Below are positions 43,049 to 51,034 of a stretch of DNA of 57,654 nucleotides, piece by piece; position 1 is the first letter of the stretch, and each line of letters begins with the position of its first letter. Under the pieces are notes generated by a model. It saw only the letters and a list, made by a program, of their open reading frames with translations. It did no database searches and was not told the DNA's origin. The position numbers and the translations under genes are program-made. Source of the DNA: Flammeovirgaceae bacterium (GTDB lineage: Bacteria; Bacteroidota; Bacteroidia; Cytophagales; Cyclobacteriaceae); contig JAHEZH010000001.1 in assembly GCA_023251155.1 (NCBI GenBank), forward strand, positions 120,694 to 178,347. The letters are read 5' to 3'.

Positions 43049-43143
43049 AAAAAGCCGGAAGGTTCAGCGGCGAATACATGAATACCAGATTGCTTTTCAT
43101 TCGTGATCCGTGGCAACGAAATTTCCTGCAAACTCGGGTTTAC

Positions 43144-43578
43144 TCAAAGAGTAGATTCAATGTGATCGTGAATCCACTCCAGGTCATTTGAAAGGATGTC
43201 ACCATCAATGCGGATAAAACGGCCCACAATGTCTTTGTTTGTCAAAACACCAATCACATTGTTCTCCACCACCAGTATCAATGTCGCATTGGGAAGATTT
43301 TTAATAAGACTTTTTAGCGATTCCATTCCTTTGACAGAAAGATAGAGATCGATGTATTTTCTTTTTTCGCGGATCTTCACCTCAGTGACAGAAACAAAAA
43401 TACTTTGATCGAAGATCGGCTTTTGTGGAACGCAATAGATTTGCTTCTTATCCAGGGTGGCAAAATACTGCGGGCAGTTTCCTTTTTCTGAAATCAGAAT
43501 ATAGAAACCGGTAGTCGCTTTTTCTTGCGAAGGCGAGAGACTCCATGCGACAATTGCAAAAAGAATAATCCGGATCAT
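43144..43578 (-). CDS. Small secreted protein with SecD P1-head-like segment, unknown
   Basis: This 144-aa exported protein has a short signal peptide (about residues 1-16). The mature part has two Cys (GNCPQYF and QIYCVPQ) that may form a disulphide. The stretch KYIDLYLSVKGMESLKSLIKN...LILVVENNVIGVLTN recalls the head subdomain of the SecD/SecDF P1 region (a xFxLTxxGxxxFxxLT...hAIVLDxxVhSAP type pattern). That is only a motif resemblance, and the protein has no other SecD part. Function unknown. It is convergent with the metal pump gene. Confidence 0.65.
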   Translation of the reverse strand: MIRIILFAIVAWSLSPSQEKATTGFYILISEKGNCPQYFATLDKKQIYCVPQKPIFDQSIFVSVTEVKIREKRKYIDLYLSVKGMESLKSLIKNLPNATLILVVENNVIGVLTNKDIVGRFIRIDGDILSNDLEWIHDHIESTL

Positions 43579-43661
43579 TTGGAAGCGCTATATCGAAAGG
43601 TAAGCAATTAAAAATACCTCGAAATTGCCTGTTAGGGGGATTTTTGGTGAAAAATAAAATG

Positions 43662-43685
43662 AATTGTTATGCATGCAGAACAATT
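43662..43685. promoter_or_regulatory. 24-bp near-perfect palindrome, likely MarR operator
   Basis: AATTGTT (43662-43668) and AACAATT (43679-43685) flank a central TGCATGCA-like core (43670-43677). The whole 24-mer equals its reverse complement at 22 of 24 positions. It ends 26 nt before the MarR ATG, overlapping where a -33 element would sit relative to TACCGTTTG (43701-43709). Autorepression by the MarR protein is the simplest reading. Confidence 0.7.
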
Positions 43686-43711
43686 TTATTATATATTCGC
43701 TACCGTTTGCA

Positions 43712-44161
43712 ATGAAAAGAGAAGATACCATTGATTATAATATTAAGGCGGCCTGGCACAGTATCGCCCGCATGTACAATCAGCAAGCCATGAAGTATGG
43801 TGGTACGATGTCGATCGGTTTTGCTTTGCTCAATATTAATACCGAAGAAGGAACAGCCGCTACCAAAATTGCTCCGCTGATGGGGTTAGAGGCAAGAAGC
43901 CTGACGCGCTTGCTCAAATCGATGGAAGAGAAAGGTCTCATTTACAGAGAGACGGATAAAAATGACAAGCGCTCGGTACGCATCATGCTCACCGCCGAGG
44001 GGAAGAAGAACAAAGAGAAAGCGCGTGAAACCGTATTGCTTTTCAATGAAGCATCACGTGAGCAGATCCCACAGGAAAAACTCGAAGTGTTTTTTGATGT
44101 GCTTCAGAAGATCTGCCGCATCATCGAAAAAAATACCATATATGAAAAAACAACCAGTTAA
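43712..44161 (+). CDS. MarR-family transcriptional regulator
   Basis: This 149-aa winged-helix regulator has the DNA-binding unit APLMGLEARSLTRLLKSMEE (near residues 68-87) and the wing DKNDKRSVRIMLTAEG (near residues 97-112). MarR proteins usually repress neighbouring genes and release DNA on ligand binding. The position directly upstream of fadN-fadA-fadE-like genes suggests that acyl-CoA or a related compound is the ligand. The ATG at 43712 is chosen because longer frames run through the palindromic operator. A 65-nt gap separates it from the first fad gene. Confidence 0.9.
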   Translation: MKREDTIDYNIKAAWHSIARMYNQQAMKYGGTMSIGFALLNINTEEGTAATKIAPLMGLEARSLTRLLKSMEEKGLIYRETDKNDKRSVRIMLTAEGKKNKEKARETVLLFNEASREQIPQEKLEVFFDVLQKICRIIEKNTIYEKTTS

Positions 44162-44226
44162 CAGAATAGTCACACCCGTGAAATAAGGTTAACCGATATT
44201 AGAAACTTAAAACGAATCATAGTTAA

Positions 44227-46626
44227 ATGAAACGATCTATTCGCAAAGTTGCCGTTCTGGGCTCAGGTGTCATGGGCTCTGCCATTGCCTGTCATTTCGC
44301 CAACATTGGCTGTGAAGTCATGCTGCTGGACATTACTCCCCAGGAACTCACGGAGGAGGAAAAAGCAAAAGGCTTGACATTGGAAAGTAAGGCCGTACGT
44401 AACCGTATCGTACAGAGTTCTTTTGACAGAACTGTAAAATCGAATCCAGCTCCACTCATGAGCAAGAAGTTTGCTTCGCGCATTACGCTTGGCAACTTTG
44501 ATGATGACATGGCGAAGATCAAAAACTTCGACTGGATCATTGAGGTGGTCGTTGAAAATCTGGACATCAAAAAGAAGGTGTATGAGCAGGTGGAAAAATT
44601 CAGAACACCCGGAACGCTGATAACCTCCAACACGTCAGGTATCCCTATCCACCTGATGGCCGAAGGGCGAAGCGAAGATTTCAAAAAGCATTTTGCCGGA
44701 ACGCACTTCTTTAACCCTCCCCGTTATCTTAAGTTGTTCGAAGTCATTCCAACTGCGGCTACCGATCCGGAAATCACACAGTTCTTGTTGCACTATGGTG
44801 ATCTTTATTTAGGAAAGACTTCAGTATTGTGTAAAGACACACCTGCCTTCATTGGTAATCGTGTTGGTGTCTGGGGGTTACTCAAGGTCATTGACTCGAT
44901 GCAGAAATTCGATCTCAACGTAGATGAGATTGACAAGCTTACTGGTCCGGTGATCGGAAGACCAAAATCGGCTACATTCAGAACTTCTGATCTGGTAGGA
45001 CTGGATACATTGGTGAAAGTAGCCAATAACCTGTACGCCGGTTTGCCCAACGATGAAGGCCGCGAGATGTTCAAGTTACCTGAAGTCGTTGCCAAGCTTG
45101 ATGCCAATAAATGGCTGGGCGATAAAACCGGACAAGGATTTTATAAGAAAAGCAAGGATGCCAAAGGTCAGACGGAAATACTAACACTTGATCTGAAGAC
45201 ATTAGAATATAAGCCTAAGGCAAAAGCCAGGTTTGCTACGCTGGAAACGACAAAGACAATTGACAACCTGAAAGATCGCTTTAAGGTTTTGCTGGCGGGT
45301 AAGGACAAGGCAGGTGATTTCTATCGCGATGCCTTTTATGGCTTGTTCAAGTATTCTTCGAATCGTATTCCGGAAATCAGCGATGAGCTTTTCCGTATTG
45401 ACGATGCCGTAACTGCTGGCTTCGGCTGGGAGCTCGGTCCATTTGAAACATGGGATGCAATTGGGGTTGAAAAATCATTAACGGCGATGGAAGCTGCCGG
45501 TTATAAACCTGCACAGTGGGTATATGATATGGTGGCTGCCGGAAACAAAACATTCTATAAAGTAGAAGCAGGTCAGCGCAAGTATTACGATATTCCATCG
45601 AAGTCCTACAAAACGATTCCTGGTAAAGAAGCCTTCATCATTCTTGAAAACCTGAGCGACAAGATTGTGTGGAAGAATGCGGAAAGCAAAGTTACCGACA
45701 TTGGTGATGGTGTGATCAACTTCTCCTGGCACAGCAAAAGCTATACGCTTGGAAGTTCAGTAATTGAAGGATTGAATAAAGCCATTGATCTGGCAGAAAA
45801 AAATCATCGTGGTCTGGTCGTTGGTCATCAAGGACCTGATTTTTCGCTTGGCGCGAATTTAGGGTTGGTGTTTATGTATGCCATCGAACAGGATTACGAT
45901 GAGCTGGATTTCATGGTCAGGGCTTTTCAAAATTCCACGATGCGAATTCGTTACTCGTCCATACCGGTAGTTGTTGCTCCGCAGGGAAGAACATTAGGTG
46001 GTGGTTGTGAAATGACGTTGCACTCTGATCTTGCCCAGGCTGCAGCAGAAACGTATATCGGTTTGGTTGAGGTGGGCGTAGGGCTAATCCCTGGCGGAGG
46101 TGGAACGAAAGAATTTACCAAGCGCGTAAGTGACCGCATGCAGGAAGGGGATATCGAACTGAACGCACTGCAAAACGCCTTCATGAACATTGCGACAGCA
46201 AAGGTTGGCTTATCCGCAGAAGAAGCGCGTGAAATGGGAATACTTCGTGAACACGATCGCATCTCGATCAACAAAGACCGCCAGATACTGGATGCGAAAG
46301 CAGCGGTAATCGAGCTGGCGGATGCAGGCTATACCATGCCGACTCATGCCAAAAACATCAAAGTACAAGGACGTTCAGGTCTTGCTTTATTTGCAGCAGG
46401 TGTAAACGGAATGAAAGTAGGCCGCTTCATCAGCGAGCACGATGAGAAAATTGCCATGAAGATTGCCAACGTGATGTGCGGAGGAGACTTGTCTTCACCC
46501 ACAGAAGTAACCGAACAGTATCTATTGGATCTGGAACGTGAAGCGTTTGTTTCCTTATGTGGTGAAAAGAAGACACTGGAAAGAATTCAATCAATATTAA
46601 CTGGTGGAAAGCCGTTGAGAAATTAA
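44227..46626 (+). CDS. fadN: 3-hydroxyacyl-CoA dehydrogenase / enoyl-CoA hydratase (FadN-like)
   Basis: This 799-aa bifunctional beta-oxidation enzyme hydrates trans-2-enoyl-CoA and oxidises the 3-hydroxyacyl-CoA with NAD. The NAD-binding motif is at the N-terminus (VAVLGSGVMGSAIACHFANI, residues 8-27), followed by the dehydrogenase C-domains with HFFNPPRYLKL and NRVGVWG. The hydratase/crotonase domain is C-terminal (about residues 500-780; FSLGANLG, APQGRTLGGGCEMTLHSD, GLIPGGGGTKEF). This domain order is that of Bacillus FadN (YusL, 789 aa), opposite to E. coli FadB. Together with the thiolase and acyl-CoA dehydrogenase downstream it matches the fadN-fadA-fadE gene set. Confidence 0.95.
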   Translation: MKRSIRKVAVLGSGVMGSAIACHFANIGCEVMLLDITPQELTEEEKAKGLTLESKAVRNRIVQSSFDRTVKSNPAPLMSKKFASRITLGNFDDDMAKIKNFDWIIEVVVENLDIKKKVYEQVEKFRTPGTLITSNTSGIPIHLMAEGRSEDFKKHFAGTHFFNPPRYLKLFEVIPTAATDPEITQFLLHYGDLYLGKTSVLCKDTPAFIGNRVGVWGLLKVIDSMQKFDLNVDEIDKLTGPVIGRPKSATFRTSDLVGLDTLVKVANNLYAGLPNDEGREMFKLPEVVAKLDANKWLGDKTGQGFYKKSKDAKGQTEILTLDLKTLEYKPKAKARFATLETTKTIDNLKDRFKVLLAGKDKAGDFYRDAFYGLFKYSSNRIPEISDELFRIDDAVTAGFGWELGPFETWDAIGVEKSLTAMEAAGYKPAQWVYDMVAAGNKTFYKVEAGQRKYYDIPSKSYKTIPGKEAFIILENLSDKIVWKNAESKVTDIGDGVINFSWHSKSYTLGSSVIEGLNKAIDLAEKNHRGLVVGHQGPDFSLGANLGLVFMYAIEQDYDELDFMVRAFQNSTMRIRYSSIPVVVAPQGRTLGGGCEMTLHSDLAQAAAETYIGLVEVGVGLIPGGGGTKEFTKRVSDRMQEGDIELNALQNAFMNIATAKVGLSAEEAREMGILREHDRISINKDRQILDAKAAVIELADAGYTMPTHAKNIKVQGRSGLALFAAGVNGMKVGRFISEHDEKIAMKIANVMCGGDLSSPTEVTEQYLLDLEREAFVSLCGEKKTLERIQSILTGGKPLRN

Positions 46627-46631
46627 ATGTA

Positions 46632-47106
46632 GGCAGCTGGCAAAAAGCAGTCGGCAGTCAAAAAACAGTATATGTCAAAGTCGAAAGGATATCGTGATCT
46701 TATTGTTTATCAAAAAGCTTTTGCTTTAGCGATGAATATATTCCGTATAACTAAGACATTTCCTTCAGAGGAGAAGTATGCTTTGATTGACCAGATCAGG
46801 CGCTCATCACGCGCAATTTGCTCTTGCCTAGCAGAGGCCTACAGGAAAAGTTATCAGGGATATTTTGTGAATAAAATTTCTGATGCTGACGGAGAAAATA
46901 GTGAGACAATCGTTTGGCCTGAATTTGCTTTAGCCAGTGATTACATCTCTCAGGAGAAGTTTAATGAACAGGAAGACGCTGAAGAAGTCGGACGTATGCT
47001 GAACTCAATGATTGAACACCCGGAAAAATTTTTACCAAAAGAAAAACTAAAAGAACTATAAAAAATTAATTGTTAGCAGACTACCTACTGTCGTCTGCCT
47101 ACTGCC
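46632..47106. repeat. IVS-like element 1: four-helix-bundle gene between inverted heptad repeats (GGCAGTN family)
   Basis: The left arm (46632-46659) reads as four heptads: GGCAGCT, GGCAAAA, AGCAGTC, GGCAGTC. The right arm (47079-47106), read on the minus strand, gives GGCAGTA, GGCAGAC, GACAGTA, GGTAGTC. The arms are complementary at 20 of 28 positions and enclose the fhb gene, so the transcript could fold with the gene in a loop. The element fills the gap between the fadN and fadA genes. Confidence 0.75.
46672..47061 (+). CDS. Four-helix-bundle protein (23S rRNA intervening-sequence-protein family), copy 1
   Basis: This 129-aa member of the S23/IVP-like family is recognised by YRDLIVYQKAFALAMNIFRI, EEKYALIDQIRRSSRAICSC and LAEAYRKS. 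Close relatives are encoded inside intervening sequences of 23S rRNA, and Avd of diversity-generating retroelements has the same fold. The biochemical role is not established, though nucleic-acid binding is suspected from the basic surface. Unusually, it sits between two fatty-acid oxidation genes and is bracketed by inverted heptad repeats. It starts 45 nt after fadN and ends 65 nt before fadA. Copy 2 differs strongly in sequence, so this is not a recent duplication. Confidence 0.9.
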   Translation: MSKSKGYRDLIVYQKAFALAMNIFRITKTFPSEEKYALIDQIRRSSRAICSCLAEAYRKSYQGYFVNKISDADGENSETIVWPEFALASDYISQEKFNEQEDAEEVGRMLNSMIEHPEKFLPKEKLKEL

Positions 47107-47126
47107 AACTTTAAAAACAAAATATT

Positions 47127-48299
47127 ATGGACGCATACATCGTAGCCGGTTTAAGAACAGGAGTAGGAAAAGCAAAGAAAGGCGGCTTCCGTTTTACGAG
47201 ACCAGATGATCTCGCAGCCGAAGTGATCAAAAATCTGGTGAAGTCGGTACCAGGTTTGGAAAACAAAATGGTAGACGATTTAATCGTGGGTAATGCCGTG
47301 CCCGAAGCAGAACAAGGCATGCAGATGGGCCGCATCATTGCATTAATGGCATTGGGCATCGATGTGCCGGGTATGATTGTGAATCGCTATTGCGGATCGG
47401 GAGTTGAAACGATCGCGATCGCAACACAACGTATCCAGGCAGGTATGGCCGATGTGATTATTGCGGGTGGAACCGAATCCATGTCACTGGTACCCACTAT
47501 GGGTTGGAAGACCGCATTGAATTATGAAATCGCCAAAAACCATCCGACCTATTATACCAGCATGGGCCTGACTGCGGAAGAAGTTTCGAAGCAGTTCAAG
47601 ATCACACGCGAAGAACAGGATCAGTTTTCGTACGAAAGTCACATGAAAGCAGCAGCAGCATGGAAGGCGGGTAAGTTCAAAGACGAGATTGTTCCTATTA
47701 CGGTGAAGGAAACCTACCTCGATGAGAACATGAAAAAGAAGACGCGCGAGTTTGTGGTGGCTACCGATGAAGGGATTCGTACCGATACCACAGTGGAAGG
47801 TCTTGCTAAACTGAAACCGGTATTTGCAGCGGGTGGATCAGTAACAGCAGGAAATTCATCACAAACATCGGATGGAGCCGCTTTCGTGGTGGTGATGTCG
47901 GAGCGGATGGTGAAACAATTGAATGTGAAACCCATTGCACGGATGGTGAGCTATGCGGTGGCAGGCGTTGATCCGCGGATCATGGGCATTGGCCCTGTAG
48001 CGGCTATCCCCAAAGCACTGAAGCTGGCCGATCTGAAATTGAACGATATCGATTTATTTGAACTGAACGAAGCATTTGCTGCCCAATCACTGGCCGTTGT
48101 GAAAGAATTGGGAATAGACAAGACCAAACTAAATGTAAACGGAGGAGCGATTGCCGTAGGTCATCCGCTCGGTTCTTCCGGAGCCCGTTTGTCGGTACAA
48201 CTCTTCAACGAACTGAAACGCCAGAATAAGAAGTACGGAATGGTCACCGCTTGTGTTGGTGGTGGACAGGGAGTGGCGGGGATTTACGAACTGCTTTAA
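47127..48299 (+). CDS. fadA: Acetyl-CoA C-acyltransferase (3-ketoacyl-CoA thiolase)
   Basis: This 390-aa thiolase releases acetyl-CoA in the last beta-oxidation step. The nucleophilic Cys is in [10 protein letters not shown] (near residue 89), the catalytic His in [14 protein letters not shown] (near residue 347) and the second Cys in TACVGGGQG (near residue 378). The length matches Bacillus FadA (391 aa). It follows fadN in the same order as the Bacillus fadNAE operon but is separated from it by the four-helix-bundle element. Confidence 0.96.
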   Translation: MDAYIVAGLRTGVGKAKKGGFRFTRPDDLAAEVIKNLVKSVPGLENKMVDDLIVGNAVPEAEQGMQMGRIIALMALGIDVPGMIVNRYCGSGVETIAIATQRIQAGMADVIIAGGTESMSLVPTMGWKTALNYEIAKNHPTYYTSMGLTAEEVSKQFKITREEQDQFSYESHMKAAAAWKAGKFKDEIVPITVKETYLDENMKKKTREFVVATDEGIRTDTTVEGLAKLKPVFAAGGSVTAGNSSQTSDGAAFVVVMSERMVKQLNVKPIARMVSYAVAGVDPRIMGIGPVAAIPKALKLADLKLNDIDLFELNEAFAAQSLAVVKELGIDKTKLNVNGGAIAVGHPLGSSGARLSVQLFNELKRQNKKYGMVTACVGGGQGVAGIYELL

Positions 48300-48306
48300 A
48301 AAGATT

Positions 48307-48718
48307 TGAGTAATGAGAATTGAGAAAACAATAAATTAATAGTATGCACAATTTAAAGGAGCTTAAAATATGGCTTAAAGCCATTGATCTTGCAACGGAT
48401 GTGTATCGATTGACAGCCAGTTTTCCGAAAGAGGAAAGATATGGTTTAACTTCTCAAATCAGAAGATCAGCCGTTTCCATACCTTCTAACATTGCAGAGG
48501 GAGCGGGAAGAAATTCAAATAAGGAATTCAATCACTTCTTAAGTATTTCAAATGGTTCATCATATGAACTTCAAACTCAACTCATTATTTCAAAAAATCT
48601 TGAATTAGTAGATGCTAACGTTGATTCTGTTCTTGAACAACTGGACCAGATTCAAAAGATGAATTACTCACTTCAGAATAAATTAAGACAACACTAAAAT
48701 CTCAGATCACAATACTCA
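48307..48718. repeat. IVS-like element 2: four-helix-bundle gene between inverted heptad repeats (TGAGNAN family)
   Basis: The left arm (48307-48327) is three heptads: TGAGTAA, TGAGAAT, TGAGAAA. The right arm (48698-48718), read on the minus strand, is TGAGTAT, TGTGATC, TGAGATT. They match at 15 of 21 positions and enclose the second fhb gene, filling the gap between fadA and fadE. The heptad sequence differs from element 1 but the architecture is the same. Confidence 0.75.
48344..48697 (+). CDS. Four-helix-bundle protein (23S rRNA intervening-sequence-protein family), copy 2
   Basis: This 117-aa protein carries the classical IVP family signature: LKIWLKAIDLATDVYRLTAS, then YGLTSQIRRSAVSIPSNIAEG (residues 32-52; core QIRRSAVSIPSNIAEG) and NHFLSISNGSSYELQTQL. 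It has the same fold as copy 1 but low identity. It starts 45 nt after fadA and ends 27 nt before the acyl-CoA dehydrogenase gene. Function is unknown. The protein may act on the structured RNA formed by its own flanking repeats, which is inference. Confidence 0.92.
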   Translation: MHNLKELKIWLKAIDLATDVYRLTASFPKEERYGLTSQIRRSAVSIPSNIAEGAGRNSNKEFNHFLSISNGSSYELQTQLIISKNLELVDANVDSVLEQLDQIQKMNYSLQNKLRQH

Positions 48719-48724
48719 TATCTT

Positions 48725-50521
48725 ATGACTACGATAACGAAGCAAACAATCAAGGGCGGTGAATTTTTAATTAAAGAAACACGGGCTCAGGACATCTTCA
48801 TTCCTGAAGAATTCAACGAAGAGCAAAAGATGATCGAGCAGCAGTGCAAAGACTTTCTTGCCAAAGAGGTAAGCCCGCGGCTGGATGAAATCGACTCGAT
48901 GAAAGATCCTAAGCTCATGCCTTCCATTATGGACAAGGCGGGTGAGCTTGGGTTGTTGGGCACATCTGTTCCTCAGGAACTGGGTGGTTTCGGAATGGAC
49001 TTTAATACGACCATGCTGGTGGCTGAAGTAATTGGTGGAGGTCACTCCGTTGCCGTGGCAATCTCTGCACATACCGGTATTGGCACGTTGCCAATTCTTT
49101 ATTATGGTAATGAGGAGCAAAAGAAGAAATACATTCCCAAGCTGGCCACGGGTGAGTGGAAGGCAGCTTATTGCTTAACAGAACCGGATTCCGGCTCGGA
49201 TGCAAACAGCGGAAAAACAAAAGCAGCACTGACTCCTGATGGAAAGCACTACCTGATCAATGGTCAGAAGATGTGGATTACCAATGGTGGCTTTGCCGAT
49301 ATCTATGTGGTGTTTGCCAAAATTGACAATGATAAAAACCTGACGGGATTCATCGTGGAGAAATCGTTTGGTGGTATCACCATGAATGAAGAAGAAAAGA
49401 AGATGGGGATCAAAGGATCATCTACCCGCCAGATTTTCTTTAACGACTGCAAGGTGCCGGTTGAAAATATGCTGAGCGAACGGGAGAATGGTTTCAAAAT
49501 CGCGGTGAATATTCTGAACATTGGTCGTATTAAATTGGGTATTGCTGCAGTGGGCGGATCAAAAGCTACGCTGAGCAAAGCAGTAAAGTATTCGAATGAA
49601 CGTAAGCAGTTTGGCGTTTCTATCTCTTCCTTCGGAGCGATCAAACACAAGATTGCTGAATCAGTGACGAAAATATTTGCATCCGAGTCGGCTCATTATC
49701 GTGCATCACAAAATATTGATGATGCTTACCATGCATTGGTATCCAGTGGCCTTGATTCCGCGAAAGCAAGGCTGAAAGCGCTGGAAGATTTTGCGATTGA
49801 GTGCGCTATTCTGAAAGTACATGGCTCAGAAGTGTTGGACTATGTAACCGATGAAGGTGTACAGATCTATGGTGGTATGGGCTTCTCTGCCGAAGGTCCG
49901 ATGGATCGTGCCTATCGTGATGCCCGTATCAACCGAATCTTTGAAGGAACCAACGAGATCAACCGTCTCCTCACTATTGATATGCTGATGAAGCGTGCCA
50001 TGAAAGGAAGCATCGACCTGATGACTCCTGCTATGGCTGTGCAGAAAGAGCTGGTTTCTATTCCTGATTTTGGTGCGGAAGAAGACACTGCTATTTTCGC
50101 GAAAGAGAAGAAGGCTATTCTTAACCTGAAAAAAGTGGGATTGATGGCGGCAGGTGCTGCGGTACAAAAGTTCATGATGAAACTCTCGGAAGAACAGGAA
50201 GTATTGATGAACCTGGCGGATATATTGATTGAAGCGTATGTGGCCGAATCCGTTATTTTGAGAGTAGAAAAGCTGATTGCATTGAAAGGTGAAAAAGCAG
50301 CTGAAATTCAGAAAGAGATGGCATTAATCTATTTGCATGAAGCGATAGAGAAAGGGGCATCGGCAGCGAAGCAGGCCGTATATGCTTTTGCAGAAGGAGA
50401 TGAATTGAGATTAATGTTGTTGGGTATTAAACGCTTTACTAAGATTGATCCATACAACCTGAAAGAAGCAAGACGTAAAGTAGCTAACTATGTGATTGAA
50501 AAAGGAGAGTATCCTTTTTAG
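48725..50521 (+). CDS. fadE: Acyl-CoA dehydrogenase (FadE-like, with C-terminal extension)
   Basis: This 598-aa FAD enzyme oxidises acyl-CoA to trans-2-enoyl-CoA. Signature motifs are AAYCLTEPDSGSDA and KMWITNGGFADIYVVFAKI (FAD/substrate contacts), the loop YSNERKQFGVSI, and QIYGGMGFSAEGPMDRAYRD with the catalytic Glu region IFEGTNEINRLL. The extra C-terminal 170 residues are helical as in very-long-chain dehydrogenases and match Bacillus FadE (594 aa). It ends the operon and is followed by a strong terminator. Confidence 0.95.
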   Translation: MTTITKQTIKGGEFLIKETRAQDIFIPEEFNEEQKMIEQQCKDFLAKEVSPRLDEIDSMKDPKLMPSIMDKAGELGLLGTSVPQELGGFGMDFNTTMLVAEVIGGGHSVAVAISAHTGIGTLPILYYGNEEQKKKYIPKLATGEWKAAYCLTEPDSGSDANSGKTKAALTPDGKHYLINGQKMWITNGGFADIYVVFAKIDNDKNLTGFIVEKSFGGITMNEEEKKMGIKGSSTRQIFFNDCKVPVENMLSERENGFKIAVNILNIGRIKLGIAAVGGSKATLSKAVKYSNERKQFGVSISSFGAIKHKIAESVTKIFASESAHYRASQNIDDAYHALVSSGLDSAKARLKALEDFAIECAILKVHGSEVLDYVTDEGVQIYGGMGFSAEGPMDRAYRDARINRIFEGTNEINRLLTIDMLMKRAMKGSIDLMTPAMAVQKELVSIPDFGAEEDTAIFAKEKKAILNLKKVGLMAAGAAVQKFMMKLSEEQEVLMNLADILIEAYVAESVILRVEKLIALKGEKAAEIQKEMALIYLHEAIEKGASAAKQAVYAFAEGDELRLMLLGIKRFTKIDPYNLKEARRKVANYVIEKGEYPF

Positions 50522-50544
50522 GAAGTGAGGTAAAATTAATCGAA

Positions 50545-50579
50545 GGCCGAATCCTGTTAAACGGGGTTCGGTCTTTTTT
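50545..50579 (+). terminator. Intrinsic terminator of the fad operon
   Basis: The 10-nt arm GGCCGAATCC (50545-50554) pairs with GGGTTCGGTC (50564-50573), with two G-U pairs and a 9-nt loop. TTTTTT (50574-50579) follows. Confidence 0.85.
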
Positions 50580-50609
50580 ATATTTAAATGTGAACTACTT
50601 TTTTGCTGA

Positions 50610-50992
50610 TCATCTCTGCTTTTCTTGTTGCCTGTTCAATTGCAATGATCCGTATCTGGGCTTCCTGATGTGGCTTTTTTCGTGAAGAGTTCTCTATAGC
50701 AAAAGCGGGAAGAGAAATTGAATGATCAAGTGGTGTTCGCTTACGTTTGCATTGACTCCGAACATTATCCTTACTTGAACGCGCTGAAGAAATACCAGCT
50801 TGGAGGCATTCATTATTTCTTGAAGAAGCACAAAGCGATCAGGTAAGAAGGCACTATAGCCTGAATGGAATTCCTCATTATCTGTTTCTGGATAGGAATG
50901 GAAACGTTGCCGGAGAAGGATATCAGATCAAGCCCAGCGAAGATGCGACCTATGATAAAATTAAATCCGTTTCAGGGTCAAATATTGAATAA
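50610..50992 (+). pseudogene. Decayed thioredoxin-like (TlpA-type) gene
   Basis: No intact ORF exists here, but three frames can be joined into a TlpA-like protein. Nt 50654-50722 read IWAS, then a TGA stop where Trp is expected, then CGFFREEFSIAKAGREIE. The active site is CGFF instead of CxxC. After a one-base shift, nt 50721-50820 read NDQVVFAYVCIDSEHYPYLN and KYQLGGIHYFL. After another shift, nt 50821-50992 read EEAQSDQVRRHYSLNGIPHY, then LFLDRNGNVAGEGYQIKPSE and a TAA stop. A weak signal-like stretch (FLVAC) precedes the domain. The nonsense codon, two frameshifts and lost cysteines show that it is dead. Nt 50581-50640 show nothing else. Confidence 0.75.
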
Positions 50993-51034
50993 CCGTCACC
51001 TAACTTCGCGGCCTGTAAAAACAGAATAACCTAC

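Noticed and set aside
43664-43711. Longer MarR start (TTG 43664 or ATG 43673)
   Set aside because: This would translate the palindromic operator. The ATG at 43712 gives the normal N-terminus.
46672-48697. Diversity-generating retroelement (the fhb proteins resemble Avd)
   Set aside because: No reverse transcriptase and no template/variable repeat pair is present in the window.
46672-48697. 23S rRNA intervening sequence
   Set aside because: The fhb genes are flanked by protein-coding genes, and no rRNA sequence is present.
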